A program made the position numbers and the translations under genes. From positions 9,895,144 through 9,959,143 of the forward strand of contig NC_133946.1 of the NCBI RefSeq assembly GCF_031877795.1: a stretch of 64,000 nucleotides of DNA. The letters are read 5' to 3'. Under the pieces are notes generated by a model, which had not been told where the DNA came from, did no database searches, and saw nothing but the letters and a program-made list of their open reading frames with translations. Positions 47,745 to 59,979 of this stretch are shown here, in pieces. The DNA comes from Strix aluco. Lineage: Eukaryota > Chordata > Aves > Strigiformes > Strigidae. Each line of letters opens with the position of its first letter. Position 1 is the stretch's first letter.

Positions 47745-47930
47745 CCGAGAGATCTAACTTGTGCTCTTGTAGAAGTTTGGCTGAGTTACTGGGTGATTTT
47801 TAAGCAGGTTGTGTTCATCTTGTGCCTTAGTTTCCCCACCTGTGGAGCGGGTCTTGTAGCTTAAAAAGGGAAAGAGTAATGCATTAATGCTTGCAAGGTA
47901 CTTGGAGAGCGTTAAATGGGACATGGTATA
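47745..47930 (+). repeat. MIR-like CORE-SINE remnant
   Basis: The diagnostic MIR section is present in order: a CTGGGTGA... segment, GTGCCTTAGTTTCCCCACCTGT, then GAGTAATGC and GAGCGTTAAATG. MIRs are older than the split of mammals and reptiles, so this copy is probably some 300 million years old. It has no coding content. Confidence 0.65.
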
Positions 47931-49570
47931 CTCCTGCAAAATATGTTTATTAATTAACCATCAGAGATCTGCTGTTTTATTAGGAACCTTTCAAGGATGT
48001 GCCTTCTCATTAGCCTGGTACAAAACAACTTGCAGCAGGAGGGAACAAGTTGCTTCAAGCAAGGTTCAACTTTCTGCCAGTTTAATCTTCATCTCCTTGA
48101 CAGATTTCCGAATCTTAATTTAATTATAGTTCCCTAAATGTTTTTTGATATCGTGTCTCAATCTCTCTGTTCTATGTCTCTGTATGGTTTCTTTTTGTCG
48201 TGGGACAGCAGACTAGATAATTTTTTTCCAGTGTCCATTAAAATTCCCTTTGCCTGCAGTGCAGTATGCTCTATAAAAGTGATGAACCTGCTGGAAGTGA
48301 AATAAGCTGATGCCGCACTGTCTTTTTAGAGCAACAACAATCTTTATAGATTATTTTTCCAAGTGTCATGAATGTCCTTCAAAGTCACAAGTGACTGTTA
48401 TCAATTAATATACTTAATAGTCTCATTTTCAATTCACGTTCAGGCCATACAGAGTCTATGCTCGCCCTGGCAGATGCTTGAAAGCTTTGCTTTTCAGAGA
48501 TAAAATGTTACCTTGTATGTGATGGGGGTGGTAAGGGAGGTTGAATCAGGAGCAGAAAGAAATGTTAAAGTGCAGCACCTGAGGCCTTCTTGTTTTCTGA
48601 ATTTACAGTCTCAGGCTGGCGGTCGTATAAATGAGTGATGCTCTCTGATGTTCTCTTCCAAGCAGGCTACGAAATTGGCAGGGAGTCTTCGGTTTTGTGC
48701 TGATGTGTCCAGAATTCAAATAATTTGATTCTTGGGTATAATGACAATTGGAGGCACAGTATTACCTTGAGAAAAAGAGATGGGAGAGACAGCTTCTGTA
48801 TCCTGTATTGAATTAACAACCGATTCTCATTTACTCTCTCCGCTGAAAACTCTATTATGTGGGATTCTTATTGCCCTTATTCAAGGGCATGGAATTAAAA
48901 AAGTGATATCAATGGTAATGCTCTCATCTTCCTACCATGACATTGAATAATGGGGACAAAGAAGGGAAATCTTGAAGGATGATATGCCTTTTAAAATACA
49001 GCTGATATTGAAAATATGTAAAGGACAATGTATTTGAATATCAGCTGATGAAGTCATGTTCAGATTATCGTGCTTTTTGCTTTTAAATCACTTTGCTTTT
49101 ATTTTTGCCATCATTTTTGGACCATTTTATTTTCTTGGATTTCAGGAAAGAATCATTACATTCTTTCCTGAAATTTACGTTCCTGAGATGAGGACAGTTG
49201 GTTACACTAATTCCAAGAGAAATCTGTTCTCTCTCCTCCTGGATCCAGAAAGCAAGAGTTAGGAATCTGGCAGGGAAAAGTCCACTAACAGATTGGTGTA
49301 ATTATTGAGGAAGAGTAAAACTACTGCTCAGGTGGAGGCTCTGGCACAAGTTGTCATTTTCCAGTTCAGTTTAAGCCCTTTCTGAAGTTACATAGACTAG
49401 ATAAAACAGGTGATCTTATAACAAAATAAGAATGTCCACTGTGGACCCTGCAGCATCCTCTTTTACATATACATTCATTTAGCTTTTAAAATGTATTTTC
49501 ATGTGTAAATGACACTTTACACAAAATAATGAGTGTATCTCCACTAGAAAGTTTTAAATTATGTTTTACA
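47931..49570. other. Intergenic DNA between MIR remnants
   Basis: No exons or other repeats were recognised. The sequence is AT-rich. Confidence 0.4.
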
Positions 49571-49572
49571 GA

Positions 49573-49720
49573 ATAAGTGATAATATCTCCATTTTACAGG
49601 CGGGCAACTGAGAAGCAGAATATTTAACTACCTTACCAAAAGTCACACGGGAAATGCTTTCTGAGGTAAGAACAAAACATGGATCTTGCTCTCATTAGTG
49701 CAAAACCACAAAGCCTCCCT
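49573..49720 (-). repeat. MIR-like CORE-SINE remnant, minus strand
   Basis: The plus strand shows the reverse complement of the MIR 3' half in correct order: ATCTCCATTTTACAGGCGGG, CAACTGAGAAGCAGAATA, TTAACTACCTTACCAAAAGT and CACACGGGAAATG. This is a clear match to the GGGGAAACTGAGGCACAGAG-type consensus seen in mammals, and it is unusually well preserved for a bird genome. Confidence 0.72.
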
Positions 49721-51254
49721 GAACTATTGACACTCTTACATAATCTCAACATAGATGTTAACGAGGCCCCTTAACTAAATTTTCAGTCAAACCTCTCTGT
49801 GAGGTGGAATTGTGGAAATCAGCTCTGCAGCATGCCTGAGTCAGCTTAAAAATTACACTGGAAAGGGTTTAGGGAACAAGTGTGAAAACTCTTACCTGTA
49901 ATGATATCTGTTGATTCTGACCACATCCCTGCTATCGTTATGCTGGTGTAACTCTGCGAGTGCAGTTAGAGTCAGTCACACCATCATGCTGTATGAGATC
50001 AGGATGCAGCTCAAAACCTCTTCATAGCAATTCTGAAAAGTCAAACTCATGGTTTACTTTGTCAAAGGGAAGCTCATTTTATATCCCACTGCCCCTCACA
50101 CAGTCAGACTATCAGCAGATGGCTACCTGTGATCTGAAACATGTGGGCTTCATTCAGAAAACACTGAAACATGGGGGCTTCAGCAACGTAGGATGGAGCG
50201 GAGTCCCAATCTTCCCAGCATATGATACATGTTCATCTCCATCATTAGTGTATATTTAGTGTAATTTATAGCTGATTGCCATCATCTGCAAAATTTTCTG
50301 GCCCTGAACTAGTAGATGTTCATGAAGCTGTAAGCACTCCTCTGCCCTGATCATGCAATAGTGCTATCCAGGTATATTTTTTCAGGGAAAGAAGAGCGAC
50401 TCTGGGAGGGACATCACGATGGCATGGCAGGGCACGATGACCTGGAAAGCTTTAAAGGCATCTGCCACAAAGCCTTTGGTACTACCTTGTCTGGTGACAC
50501 ACACCTCACTGTGTGTGTGCTCCCATGCACTGACCTGGAGAACTACTGTGCACCTTCACCCTGTGTTAGCATCCCGGGCACGTCCACCGAGCTGGGTAAG
50601 CTAACAGGGGTATTGAGACTTCGTTTCTAGCTGGGCCAAATATTTGCAAGGAGCCACTGAGGGTGAAGAGAGATGATAGCTGTATTTTCCTTGAGTACAT
50701 AGCTTTCTTGCCTGTGCTGGCAAGGGTACATTTTAGGCTAAGAATTATAATTACAACCAGCTGCCTGTGGCCTCCAGAGGTCAGCATATCACTGAGAATA
50801 GCTGTATCACAGAGTCCTCAAACTGTACTTTTCAAGCATGATCTCATTATGTATAGTTTCCAATTTCACTGGTAATAAGATTTAAAGATTTTGTCCCCAA
50901 TGTTAGTCGTGACAACAAAAGCAAGAAAAGGAAAAAGATCTCTCAGAATATCCATTGTAAAATGCAAAATGTTGTCATTGGTCAGTACTGCCACTTGGAT
51001 GAGAGATCCCTTAGGTGACAAGTTTATTGAAAATAATTAAATAGATATCCATACGCTTAGATACTATTCCTTACAAGTTAGTACTGATGGGGTGAATGGA
51101 CATGCCAAATGTCTTCTGAGTGGACTGTCAGACTTGTTCAACTGTGTTACAAACTTTTATTTTTTTAGTACGTTTGAAAACAACATGCAGTTATATTGAC
51201 ACTCTCCAAAATGATAACATAGAACCAGAAAACATACAGAGATGAGAAACAGAG

Positions 51255-51560
51255 ATTATGAGAGGCATGAAACAGCTTTCATGCAAGAAGGAACTCAGAC
51301 TATTCATCTTAGAAGAAACAAATTGGAGGGAATATGACACAGGTCTTTAAAGTCAAGAATAGTGGGAAAAAAAGGTGACAGGAAATGACCATTCATTATG
51401 TCTCACAATGTGGTCGTCAACCAATGGGCAACAGGTTTTAAGATAAACACAGCATAGAATTAAACTGTGAAAATTGTTGCTTTGGGACTTCATGGAGGCC
51501 AAAGAGTCAAAAAAGGGGACTAGGCAAACCCGTGGAGAATGGGTCTGTGGGTCGGTGTTA
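51255..51560 (+). mobile_element. Very old CR1/L3-type LINE remnant
   Basis: About 300 bp match the 3' part of an ancient amniote CR1-group element: atgaaacagctttcatgcaa, ggaactcagactattcatct, gacacaggtctttaaagtca, ccattcattatgtctcacaa, and acttcatggaggccaaagag. It is much more diverged than the avian CR1 copies elsewhere in the window. Confidence 0.72.
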
Positions 51561-52038
51561 AGCAGAGGGGTCTGAAGGCAAGCTCATACAAAGCTCATAG
51601 GACCTTCCTGCAAGCTGGAAAGGCTCCATGCGCACATCACTCCCTGCTTGCCTGAACACCCACTACTGGTCTCTGTGGGAGTGAGATACCTGAATGTCCA
51701 CCTTTACCTGACCAGGTGTGCTTCTCTTGTTTGTAGTACAATGCTCAGACACTTCGTTTTGCTTAAGAAGCAAGTGACAACAGTCTTTTCAGGAAAGGCT
51801 CTGAACTGAATTCTTTCTAAATATTAGCAAGTATTGATTTGCTCTAGTGATATTATACTGGATTCAATAATCCAGAGCAAAATCAGGATGAGCTACCTTT
51901 CTAGGAGACCCATAATCTTACATGATCTCTTCTGAGATCAGATAGGCTCTTTGTGGCAAAGTAACAGCCAAATGTATTTCTCTGTGGGCCACCAGCCTCA
52001 AAACATCCTCATAAAAACCAGAGACTCAGTGTCACACA

Positions 52039-52081
52039 GCACTATCTAATTTCTCCTACAACACTATCTAATTTCTCCTTA
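52039..52081. repeat. Imperfect tandem duplication, about 21-bp unit
   Basis: The unit CACTATCTAATTTCTCCT occurs twice, 21 bp apart, and TTCTAATT variants with an ATGAAGAACT pair follow at 52084-52121. It looks like local slippage just beyond the LMO2 3' UTR. Confidence 0.75.
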
Positions 52082-52314
52082 TCATGAAGAACTTCTAATT
52101 TCTAATTAGCATGAAGAACTCTACAAGGCTTACTGAGACCTCATTGTTCTCACATTACTGCTTTGAAATGCAACCCTAAGTGGATCCAGCAGGCATCAGC
52201 CGTAGACAAAGTGTAGAAACCCTGCTACAAAAAAAGAAAATAAATAATTCAAACAAAAAATCTAGCCCGACTCCAAAAAAAAATGAAATAACAACACTCA
52301 AATCTTCTGTTATT

Positions 52315-52320
52315 TTTATT
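52315..52320 (-). terminator. LMO2: Candidate distal LMO2 poly(A) signal AATAAA
   Basis: This is an AATAAA on the minus strand about 765 bases after the LMO2 stop. A proximal AATAAA at 52989-52984, only about 95 bases after the stop, is an alternative. Use of the distal one would give a 3' UTR of about 0.8 kb. Confidence 0.45.
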
Positions 52321-53083
52321 AAAGCTGCAGAGTCTTACTACACACAACAAATATTTTATCGATATAATCTAAGTTAATAAAATAGTTGAACAACTCTTTA
52401 GATTTATATTTGTATAGAAATGATCTGTGGAACATCTCATCTTGAAACAGCAGTGCCTGAAAACAACTATTCAGCAGGATTTTTTTAAAGAAGAGTTTGG
52501 GACTAGAAGATGCACTGTTCATTCTCAAAGAAAAAAAAAATCCATGCAAAAATAACCCTCCCCCTCTTCCCACTTTCTCTCCTACCCAAAGTGTAAGGCT
52601 GTATAGAATGACCACGTAAATGATGGCCCCTTTCTTCCAGTATTCTCCCTCATGTCTACATTAGGAGCTGTCGTCTAAACTCAGTAACTAAAACAAGACA
52701 GAAAAAAAATTCAATTGCACAATCCTAGTCTGCAGGGGACAAAACCATAACATCTCTTTACAGAAGTCCCTACTGTTTTTCCAGTTACGAGAATTTGTTA
52801 TCACGTTGTGTTTGTTTCCCAACTCTCGCCTACATGGCTGATGTCAGTTATTGTCCATATGCCTTTGTTAACAGAAGTCAGTCTATCTACTATTGCTTCG
52901 GTCTCCCTTCTTCACCTATATGTACTTTAGATTCTATGTAGCACTGTCTGCAAAGGGCCGACTCCGTGGTATTTTCCCCCCATTTTATTCAAAGCTCATA
53001 GCTCAAGTGATGATCTCCTCACTGCAGCTATGCATCGGTGTTGCCCATGAGATGTCTTTTATAGACTAGGAGGCATGTCATTG
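52321..53083 (-). other. LMO2: LMO2 3' UTR (inferred)
   Basis: This is the sequence between the LMO2 stop and the distal poly(A) hexamer, with no repeats and mixed composition. The extent is inferred from the AATAAA positions. Confidence 0.5.
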
Positions 53084-53303
53084 CTAGATCATTCCATTTA
53101 TCTTAGTCCACTCGTAGATGTCCTGTTCACATACTATGTCCGAGTTGATGAGCAGGTATCTGTCCCCAACACAGAAATGTTTCTGGCAGGCAGCACATTT
53201 GAAGCATTCAAGGTGATACACTTTGTCCTTCACCCGCATGGTCATCTCATAAGCCCGGATTCTCTTGTCGCAGGAGGCGCAGAGGCCGTCTTGGCCAAAG
53301 AGC
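53084..53303 (-). CDS. LMO2: LMO2 last coding exon with LIM domain 2
   Basis: This 220-bp coding part runs from the split Arg codon and [15 protein letters not shown] to INGMI and TAG at 53086-53084. The acceptor is TTGTTTCAG. It holds the complete second LIM domain. Confidence 0.97.
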
Positions 53304-56300
53304 CTGAAACAACAACAGCAGAGAAATGGAGTTCCTTTACTGGGCAGATGGGAAAAAACAAATCAAAACAAGAACACGAGTGCCTTGATTCATTAGTCAT
53401 GGTATTGCCAAGTTAGATAGAGGTCACATGGAAAGCTGCTGAGCAGAACTCTAAATTTTGCAATATCAAAAATGAAGTAGAAAGTCCAAGGTTCTCACCT
53501 ATTTTCAATATAATTGACTTCTGTGATCAATGACCTTATCCTGAATTGCTGAGTAGCTTCAGGAGGAGTAAAGGTTCTCCAGATCATAGCATAGCCATGC
53601 TAATACTTCCACTTCTGTGATCTATAGAAATTACCTTTCCGTTGACAAATTTTGCCTATCTTCAGCTGTTGCTATTGTAGTTTACAGAAAGGAGCTGACA
53701 CAAACCATGGCCTAAGGCTCCCCCGTCTCTTGTTATTGCCTCCACATTGGAGATTCTTTCAAACCCAGACATTTCTATACCCATGAAGTCACTCCTGTTG
53801 GGTTTCAGAAGGATACACGCTAAGACCTTCTAGATACCTATGCTAGCCCAAACAATTTTATGACATGGACTGCTCTTTAATCCACATTGAGGAACCCTGA
53901 TGAGACCATGATGGTATTGTCTATTAAAAGAAAGCCCCTAATGAATGCACTAGATATGTATTCCTCTCGCAGCATGCCTATCGTTCCGCTGGAACAGTAC
54001 AACATACTCAGCTGTGTGTGAACACCAGCCTTTCATGCAGTCTACTGGCTACAGAGTTTGTAAGTCAAATCATTAATAAATAAGCATGAACTATTTTCTT
54101 TTTTAAAGGGGGGAGAAATGATACGTATTACTTGTGCAATGTATACACCTATTGAGTTTGACTTCTAAGTTTCCATACTAATGTTGGAAAGAGTTTTTCC
54201 ACCTCCTACACTTCTCTTATGTGTGCTGTGCCTGCTTCATATTATCTTCTGAACTGGAAAAAGGATGCCTACTAATTTAAGAGATCTGTAAAGGGAAAAA
54301 CATAATTTCTTCCTTCTACCAGGAGATGTCAGTGTTTACTTCTGCCCAACGAAAGTAATACCGAGGTTACACAAAGGTTGCCAAATTTTTCATTAATGAG
54401 AGAAGATATTATACAATATTGCATTTTTAAATAAGTAAAAACGTTGAATTTCACTGCAAGAAAATACATTAACTGTATTGCCATTCTTTCTGTTGCTTCC
54501 ATTTTAAGGTGAAAAGTATTTGGAAAGTGTAATTAACACTGGATCGCTGCTGGAGTGTTGCGTCTGCAGAGTATTTACAAGTGGTCCCATTAGCAGAACT
54601 CAGCTCTTAGTTTCTGCTTAGCAAAACTCCTATCAGTAAAGCTCAGGGACACCATAATTAGGAACTCCACTGAGAATCTGGTTTAGTTTTTATTGGCAGG
54701 TAAATTAGCCTTCAGTAAAGTAGCTGAAAAAATATCAAATACCATTATTCTGTTCCAGAGATCTCCTGACACACTAGGGATCCATTAGAAGAAATGGTAC
54801 ACAACCAGCACAGCAAAGATCAATCTACTTTAATTGTAAGCAAGAACGTAAAGATCCTTTGTTATCAATTTTTGTGAAATATTTTAATCTCAATTTAATC
54901 CTACTTACAAATTTTGGCAAAACAAATAGGCAGAGAGATGTTAATGAAAACACCTGTAACAAGTGTATTTGTAGGATCTGATTCAGCAAAACATGCAAAT
55001 TCTTGTCTATTCAGGACCAGGCTTAGCAATGCTAAAAATCCACTGGATCCAAATTAGTGCAATCAAACTTTCCTGTACTGGCTGTAGCTTTGCATTAAAC
55101 ATACAGCACATTGCTGCTTTCTACTTGAAGTGTCCCAGATAACTTTACCAGCGATGCAGAAAAGGACAGGGATCAATCCGTGTGTTAAAGGCAGTGACTT
55201 CAGACACCAAGCAGGTAGAACAGCCCTGGTGGCTAGTGGAATTGAGCATCTCTTATAGAGCTGATATTACTGCATCAGGAAAATGAATTGAATGCAGTTA
55301 CCTTGGATACCGTGTTCTTAAATGAGAGAACTAAATGATCTTTCATCAGTTGCTGATCTTGGCACCTGGTTTTATACACCTTTCAGCTCCAAGGCCATGC
55401 TTGGAGAAGCACAGAACTACTGAAAACCATTCAGAGGAACCAGTTCACTGTCAGCTCGGGGGGAGCTTGCTGAAATTCATCACCTTTTCCTGATTTCTAC
55501 TTGCCAGAATCCCACGCTGACTCTGTGCAGTTCACCTGGAGCTACCAGCTTACATCTGTGCAGACTGATAGATGCCAACAACCTCAAAGTCCCAGGAGTT
55601 CTTACTATACTCTCCACATTTTCAAATAATTCTATTTTGTCCACAACATGTAGCAATGCTATAATTTTCGTTAAAAAATGCTTTTTTTTTTCCAACAAGA
55701 TTTTTAAGATTTAACCTATAAACAACTCTAAGTGACCTAATCAACACAGGTAACCTCTGGATTTATCTATAACTTACCCCAGCAGTACCATAAAGCATCT
55801 GTGCATGAACCCCAAAAATATATGAGCCCATATTGTAAACCTGAGCTTGCAACTGGTGCTGTGTTACAACTGTGACTGCTGCCAGGCTTTATGTTTAAGA
55901 GTAGGGAAAAATGATTTCTTTACGGATCTTTGCTCACTAGCCGTACTAATTAAACAACTAAGCAAAGCTGGTAGAAAGAAGGGGAGCGAGGGTAGAATGA
56001 GTGGGTTGTGTACCTGAGATAGTCCCTTCTGCAGAGCTTTCTGCCCAGTTTGTAATACAACCGTCTCCCCACTTCTCCGAGCCTGCACCCGCACAGGTCG
56101 CAGCTGAGGCAATCTTCGTGCCAGTACTGATCGATGGCTTTCAGGAAATAGCGGTCCCCGATGTTTTGCTGGCAGCCGCCGCATGTCAGCAGCGAAGGGG
56201 GAATCTGGAGGACTTCATCCACTGGCTCCCTGAGGGAATGAAAGAGTCATTGGAGAAGGAAAATGTACTCTGAAGGCATCCACATGAGAAGGAGGAGAAG

Positions 56301-59300
56301 GAAAAACAAAACAGAACGCAAAATTGGTCAAGTTAGAACAGGGATTACAGCCTCATTTTTTCTCCCAGTGGAGTATAAGATTTATCCCTTTCTGACATGA
56401 GAGGGAGCAGGACTTCACTCTTCTTTTGCTTTAAAAAGAAAAAAGAACAGCTTAAAATGTAAGGAGTTACTAAGAGTATCCAAGAATTTGCTATTTTTAA
56501 AAAATTTTTCTTCAGAGAATAATGCATAAACATGACAATCTCTTCATCATCCATCTGTATTCATTACTGTAAAGGCATCTACTGCTTTACTAGGACATTG
56601 GTGTCTGTGTAGATACATCATTTTTCTTCTACCGGGCAGAACATGAATTGCTCAGTCATGTGTCTCAATCCATGCAGTTCTTATAAAAGAAATACCTTTC
56701 CCATAACATGATTCTTCCATAATTAAAGACTGCACTTTTCCAAAAGTGCAATCAAAAAGCTGCCTGGATTCACCATTTCACTGAAACACTGGTTATGTCT
56801 GTGCAGACTGATGGATGCCAACAACCACAAAGTTCTTACTATATTCTTCACATTTTCAAATAACCCCGGTTTGTCCACAACACATAGCAATGCTTTCATT
56901 TTCATTAAAAAAAGCTTTTTTTCCCAACAAGATTTTAAAGATTTACCTATAAACAACTGTAAGTGACCTAATCAACACAGATAATCCCTGGATTTATCTA
57001 TAATTTACTGAAGAACCCCAGCAATAGCATAAAGCATTTGTGCATGAGCCCAAAAAATATATGAGCCCATACTGTAAACCTGAGCTTGCAAGCTTTGGCT
57101 GCAGTGCCGCTGGAAGCCAAGGGAGTTTTTGTCTCACCAAGGGCTAAAGGACTAGAAAAGGCACCTGAGGGATTTTACGTGCAGCCAACTTTCCATTGGG
57201 AAATGTAAATTTGAAGACTAGGTCTGAGGATGTCATTTCTGTGGACAGCATGAAATGAATAAATACAACAGATGAGACTGTTGCCCAACTGGTTTAAGTT
57301 TTGCTGCTGTTCTTAATAGAGCCAGAATTTTACCTCGTGTTACTGCAGGACTTCTTTTTTTCCTTCAGCTAAGGACATGAATCCCCTGGGATATGTCTAT
57401 GACAACATAGCTCAAACAATTATTTGGGATTTACACATCTCTGTGTGAAAAGAGGCACAAGTCTTTACCGTGATATTAGCACTGACTATTCATGCACCTT
57501 ATTTTTTTCCCTTTTTAAAAAGCTCTGAAATCTAGGATGGTTCTGGTAATACCTGGGGATAAAGCAAGAATTTTCTTCAAAGCTACTTTCTTAAGGAATT
57601 ATCTTCTTTGCCTTTTTGTGTAATTTTACAAGTTCTGCTAAAAAAAGGAACAGCAACAAAAATTAAAAGAAAGGCACCTGAGCTCAGTTCTGCGAAGTTT
57701 GCAGTGACCTGGTGCTGCCACTGAGGGCCCCATCCAAACCCCAGGGAAATTAATAAAAATAATATTGGATCAATCCTTTAAGCATTTGTTTAATTTTAAA
57801 CCTGCGGCTAGCAGCAAGGAAGGTGTATGTTTGCGCATTTATGCTTCACTGGATGATGATTGAGATGCTCAATATCTGGTAGAGTGGAGCCCCAAATTTT
57901 TTCATATATTATTGGGTTCTTCCCCTAGCACAGAGTCCCTCAACGCTTTGTTTCTGTTGCTGGTCTGTCCTCCCTTAGGCTGGTGGGGGCAGAGGAGACG
58001 TACACTGATGGGGAAGGACCAGGCTGCTCGCAGTTTCCAGCAGGCAACAGGAAAAAAATTATATTACTACTGCTTATTTACTGGGTCAGCGGTTTTCTGG
58101 GCAAAAATTACTTTGTTCAGCAGGGAGAAACGATCACCGGTCAAGAACTTCTCTGTTGAGGAACTGATCCTGCAGTTTTTATTTAGGCAAGCTGAGCCCT
58201 TAGATATTATCTGATTATATTCTGTTCTGGTTTGCACTCTTCTGAGTTTAAACTGCTGTGCCCTGCAAGTTGTGTCATAACATCCCTCTCTTACCAGCTC
58301 TCTGTCCTATGAGGTTTTGTTAAAATCATGGGGAGCTCTGTATATGATTAGGCCCTCGTTTTTCCAAGTTTATTCTTTTGGGCCCCATACTCCCTTTCTT
58401 AACATGTGGGGGCTGCGCTCTGACAAGTTCTGAGAGCCTTCCAACAGAAGGAAACGTACATTATTATCCTTTATTATCCATTATTCAAAACTTCAGATGT
58501 ACCCCAAAATATTTCATCTTTCGGGTGTTCAGGAATGACAAGCCAGGTTCCTCCGAAAGCCCTAAACTCCGGAATAGCCTGGCGGATGTTTACACAGAAC
58601 AGAATTCCTGGTTTACACATTAGCTTTTTGATGTCCATAGATTTCTAAGCCAGCACTTCAGTCACTAGAACACAAGGTAGGTAAATAAATAAAGATTACT
58701 AAAACTTTGTAGTTGAAACCTGGACATCATATACCTATGAGCTTGGATTATTGTTTCTTAAAAAACAGTATAAAATAAGAGACAATGTAACATATAAAAC
58801 ATCAGAAGTGACACAATGAATTGATTTAGTCCCCAAAAGAAACAGTTCCCATGTGTTCACTGCAGGCTTCAAGCAATGGCATTTTTAGTATCTCACAGGA
58901 AACAAACCTCAAATGACTCAAGTTTACTAAGAGCGATGTTTTAAGCGTTATCTGAAAATGGAGATTTTATAATTATTTTTTTTCTTCCCCCTTATCATGA
59001 TTCCAGACAAGCATAACTGCAGTTATTACCATGAGCAGGGCTGAAATGACTCTGGGTTTATGCTGTCACCGTGCCTCTGGCCAGCGGGGTGCCCGTGTGT
59101 GCGGGGGGGACGGGGCAGCCCCGGCGCACAGCCCGAAAGCCGGGATCGGGACACGAGAGCTGGTCCCTTTCCCAAGTGGGAAACCCAGGGAGGGCAATTC
59201 TCATCTACATCCCGGCAATCAAGTCTTTCTACATGCCCTTTGCAGAACACCCTGCCCCCACCAAAGCAGTTTATACAAGCTCTTGAAAGTTGCATTATGA

Positions 59301-59979
59301 AAATGTGGAAGTTGGGCACCCACAGATAACAGCTCTGACCTTTCTCTATAATCGGCTGCAGCGAGCTGGGCAGATCAAAGCTGGGGCAGAGAGCCTCCCT
59401 CCGGATGAAAAACACCTTCAGATTTGGAAAGCGTGATGCTCTCCCTCTCCCTGAGCCCTTCCCAGCACCCCTGGCTGGGATGAGGGGCTGGAAAATGCCC
59501 TGCCCGGAGGCGGGGGGGGTTGTCTGGGGGGGGGGGGGATGCCCCCTCTCTGCGCCCGGAGCTTGCTCCCTCCTGCTCTTTCCCACAACTTGGGGAGCTC
59601 TCATCGACCCCCACCCCACTGCCAGCCCCCCACGGGGCCGGGGCCGCCGCCCGCAGCGGGGGAGGCGCGGGGGGGCCTGGGGGAGCCCGGCCGCCGGTGC
59701 TCGGTGCCCGCTGCCCCCGGGGCGGCTCGGCGGGGCGGCGGGAGGAAGGGGAGGGGGGGGGGGTGAGGACCGGCGGGGGTTGCTGCCGAGCCCCCCCCTC
59801 CCCGCTGCCGGGCACACAATGCCGGTGGCGGCGGAGCCGGTCAAGTGGCTCCGGTAGGGAGGACGAGTGTCCATCGGAAGGCTCACGGGGGAGAAGGGGG
59901 GGGGGGGGGGGAGCCGGGAAGAAAAAGAGGCCACTTACTCAGAAGGATCGAGGCTTTTCCTCTCGATGGCCGATGACAT
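53084..59979 (-). CDS. LMO2: LMO2 (rhombotin-2), LIM-only transcription bridging factor
   Basis: LMO2 is a nuclear adaptor that holds TAL1/E-protein, GATA1/2 and LDB1 together at E-box-GATA sites. It is essential for blood stem cells and vessel remodelling. Coding exons on the minus strand are 59979-59939, 56229-56014 and 53303-53084, joined in frame to give 158 residues, the length of the main human isoform. The start [14 protein letters not shown] is the human N-terminus. The first LIM domain (residues about 30-86) begins [13 protein letters not shown] with zinc ligands CxxC, HxxC, CxxC and CxxD. The second (about 94-147) begins [19 protein letters not shown] and has the same ligand set. 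The end is [10 protein letters not shown]. By eye the two LIM exons match the human protein almost throughout. The gene sits next to FBXO3 as in human 11p13. Confidence 0.97.
55555..55852. repeat. Direct repeat copy A (LMO2 intron between LIM exons)
   Basis: About 298 bp closely match copy B at 56798-57091, in the same orientation. Both share TGCAGACTGAT, ACATTTTCAAATAA, AAGTGACCTAATCAACACAG and TAAACCTGAGCTTGCAA in the same order. I could not assign it to a known repeat family. Confidence 0.88.
56014..56229 (-). CDS. LMO2: LMO2 coding exon with LIM domain 1
   Basis: This 216-bp exon runs from [14 protein letters not shown] to RRDYL plus two bases and holds the whole first LIM domain. The splice sites are TTCCCTCAG and GTACAC. 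A roughly 295-bp direct repeat lies on both sides of it in the flanking introns. Confidence 0.97.
56798..57091. repeat. Direct repeat copy B (intron upstream of the LIM1 exon)
   Basis: This is the partner of copy A, about 1.24 kb away, with small insertions and deletions and by eye roughly 85% identity. Flanking sequence beyond the repeat does not match, and no second LIM1 exon follows copy B. Confidence 0.88.
57092..59430 (-). other. LMO2: LMO2 intron between the first two coding exons
   Basis: No other exon or assignable repeat was seen. Long open frames near 59.0-59.9 kb result from the GC-rich island. Confidence 0.4.
59939..59979 (-). CDS. LMO2: LMO2 first coding exon
   Basis: It encodes [13 protein letters not shown] plus two bases of a Glu codon, then GTAAGT. 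The ATG context is GCCAATGT. The coding part is too short to appear as an open frame on its own. Confidence 0.93.

Noticed and set aside
59026-59934. 302-codon minus-strand frame over the LMO2 island
   Set aside because: It lies in LMO2 intron sequence; Pro/Gly-rich, with no homology, and explained by GC composition.
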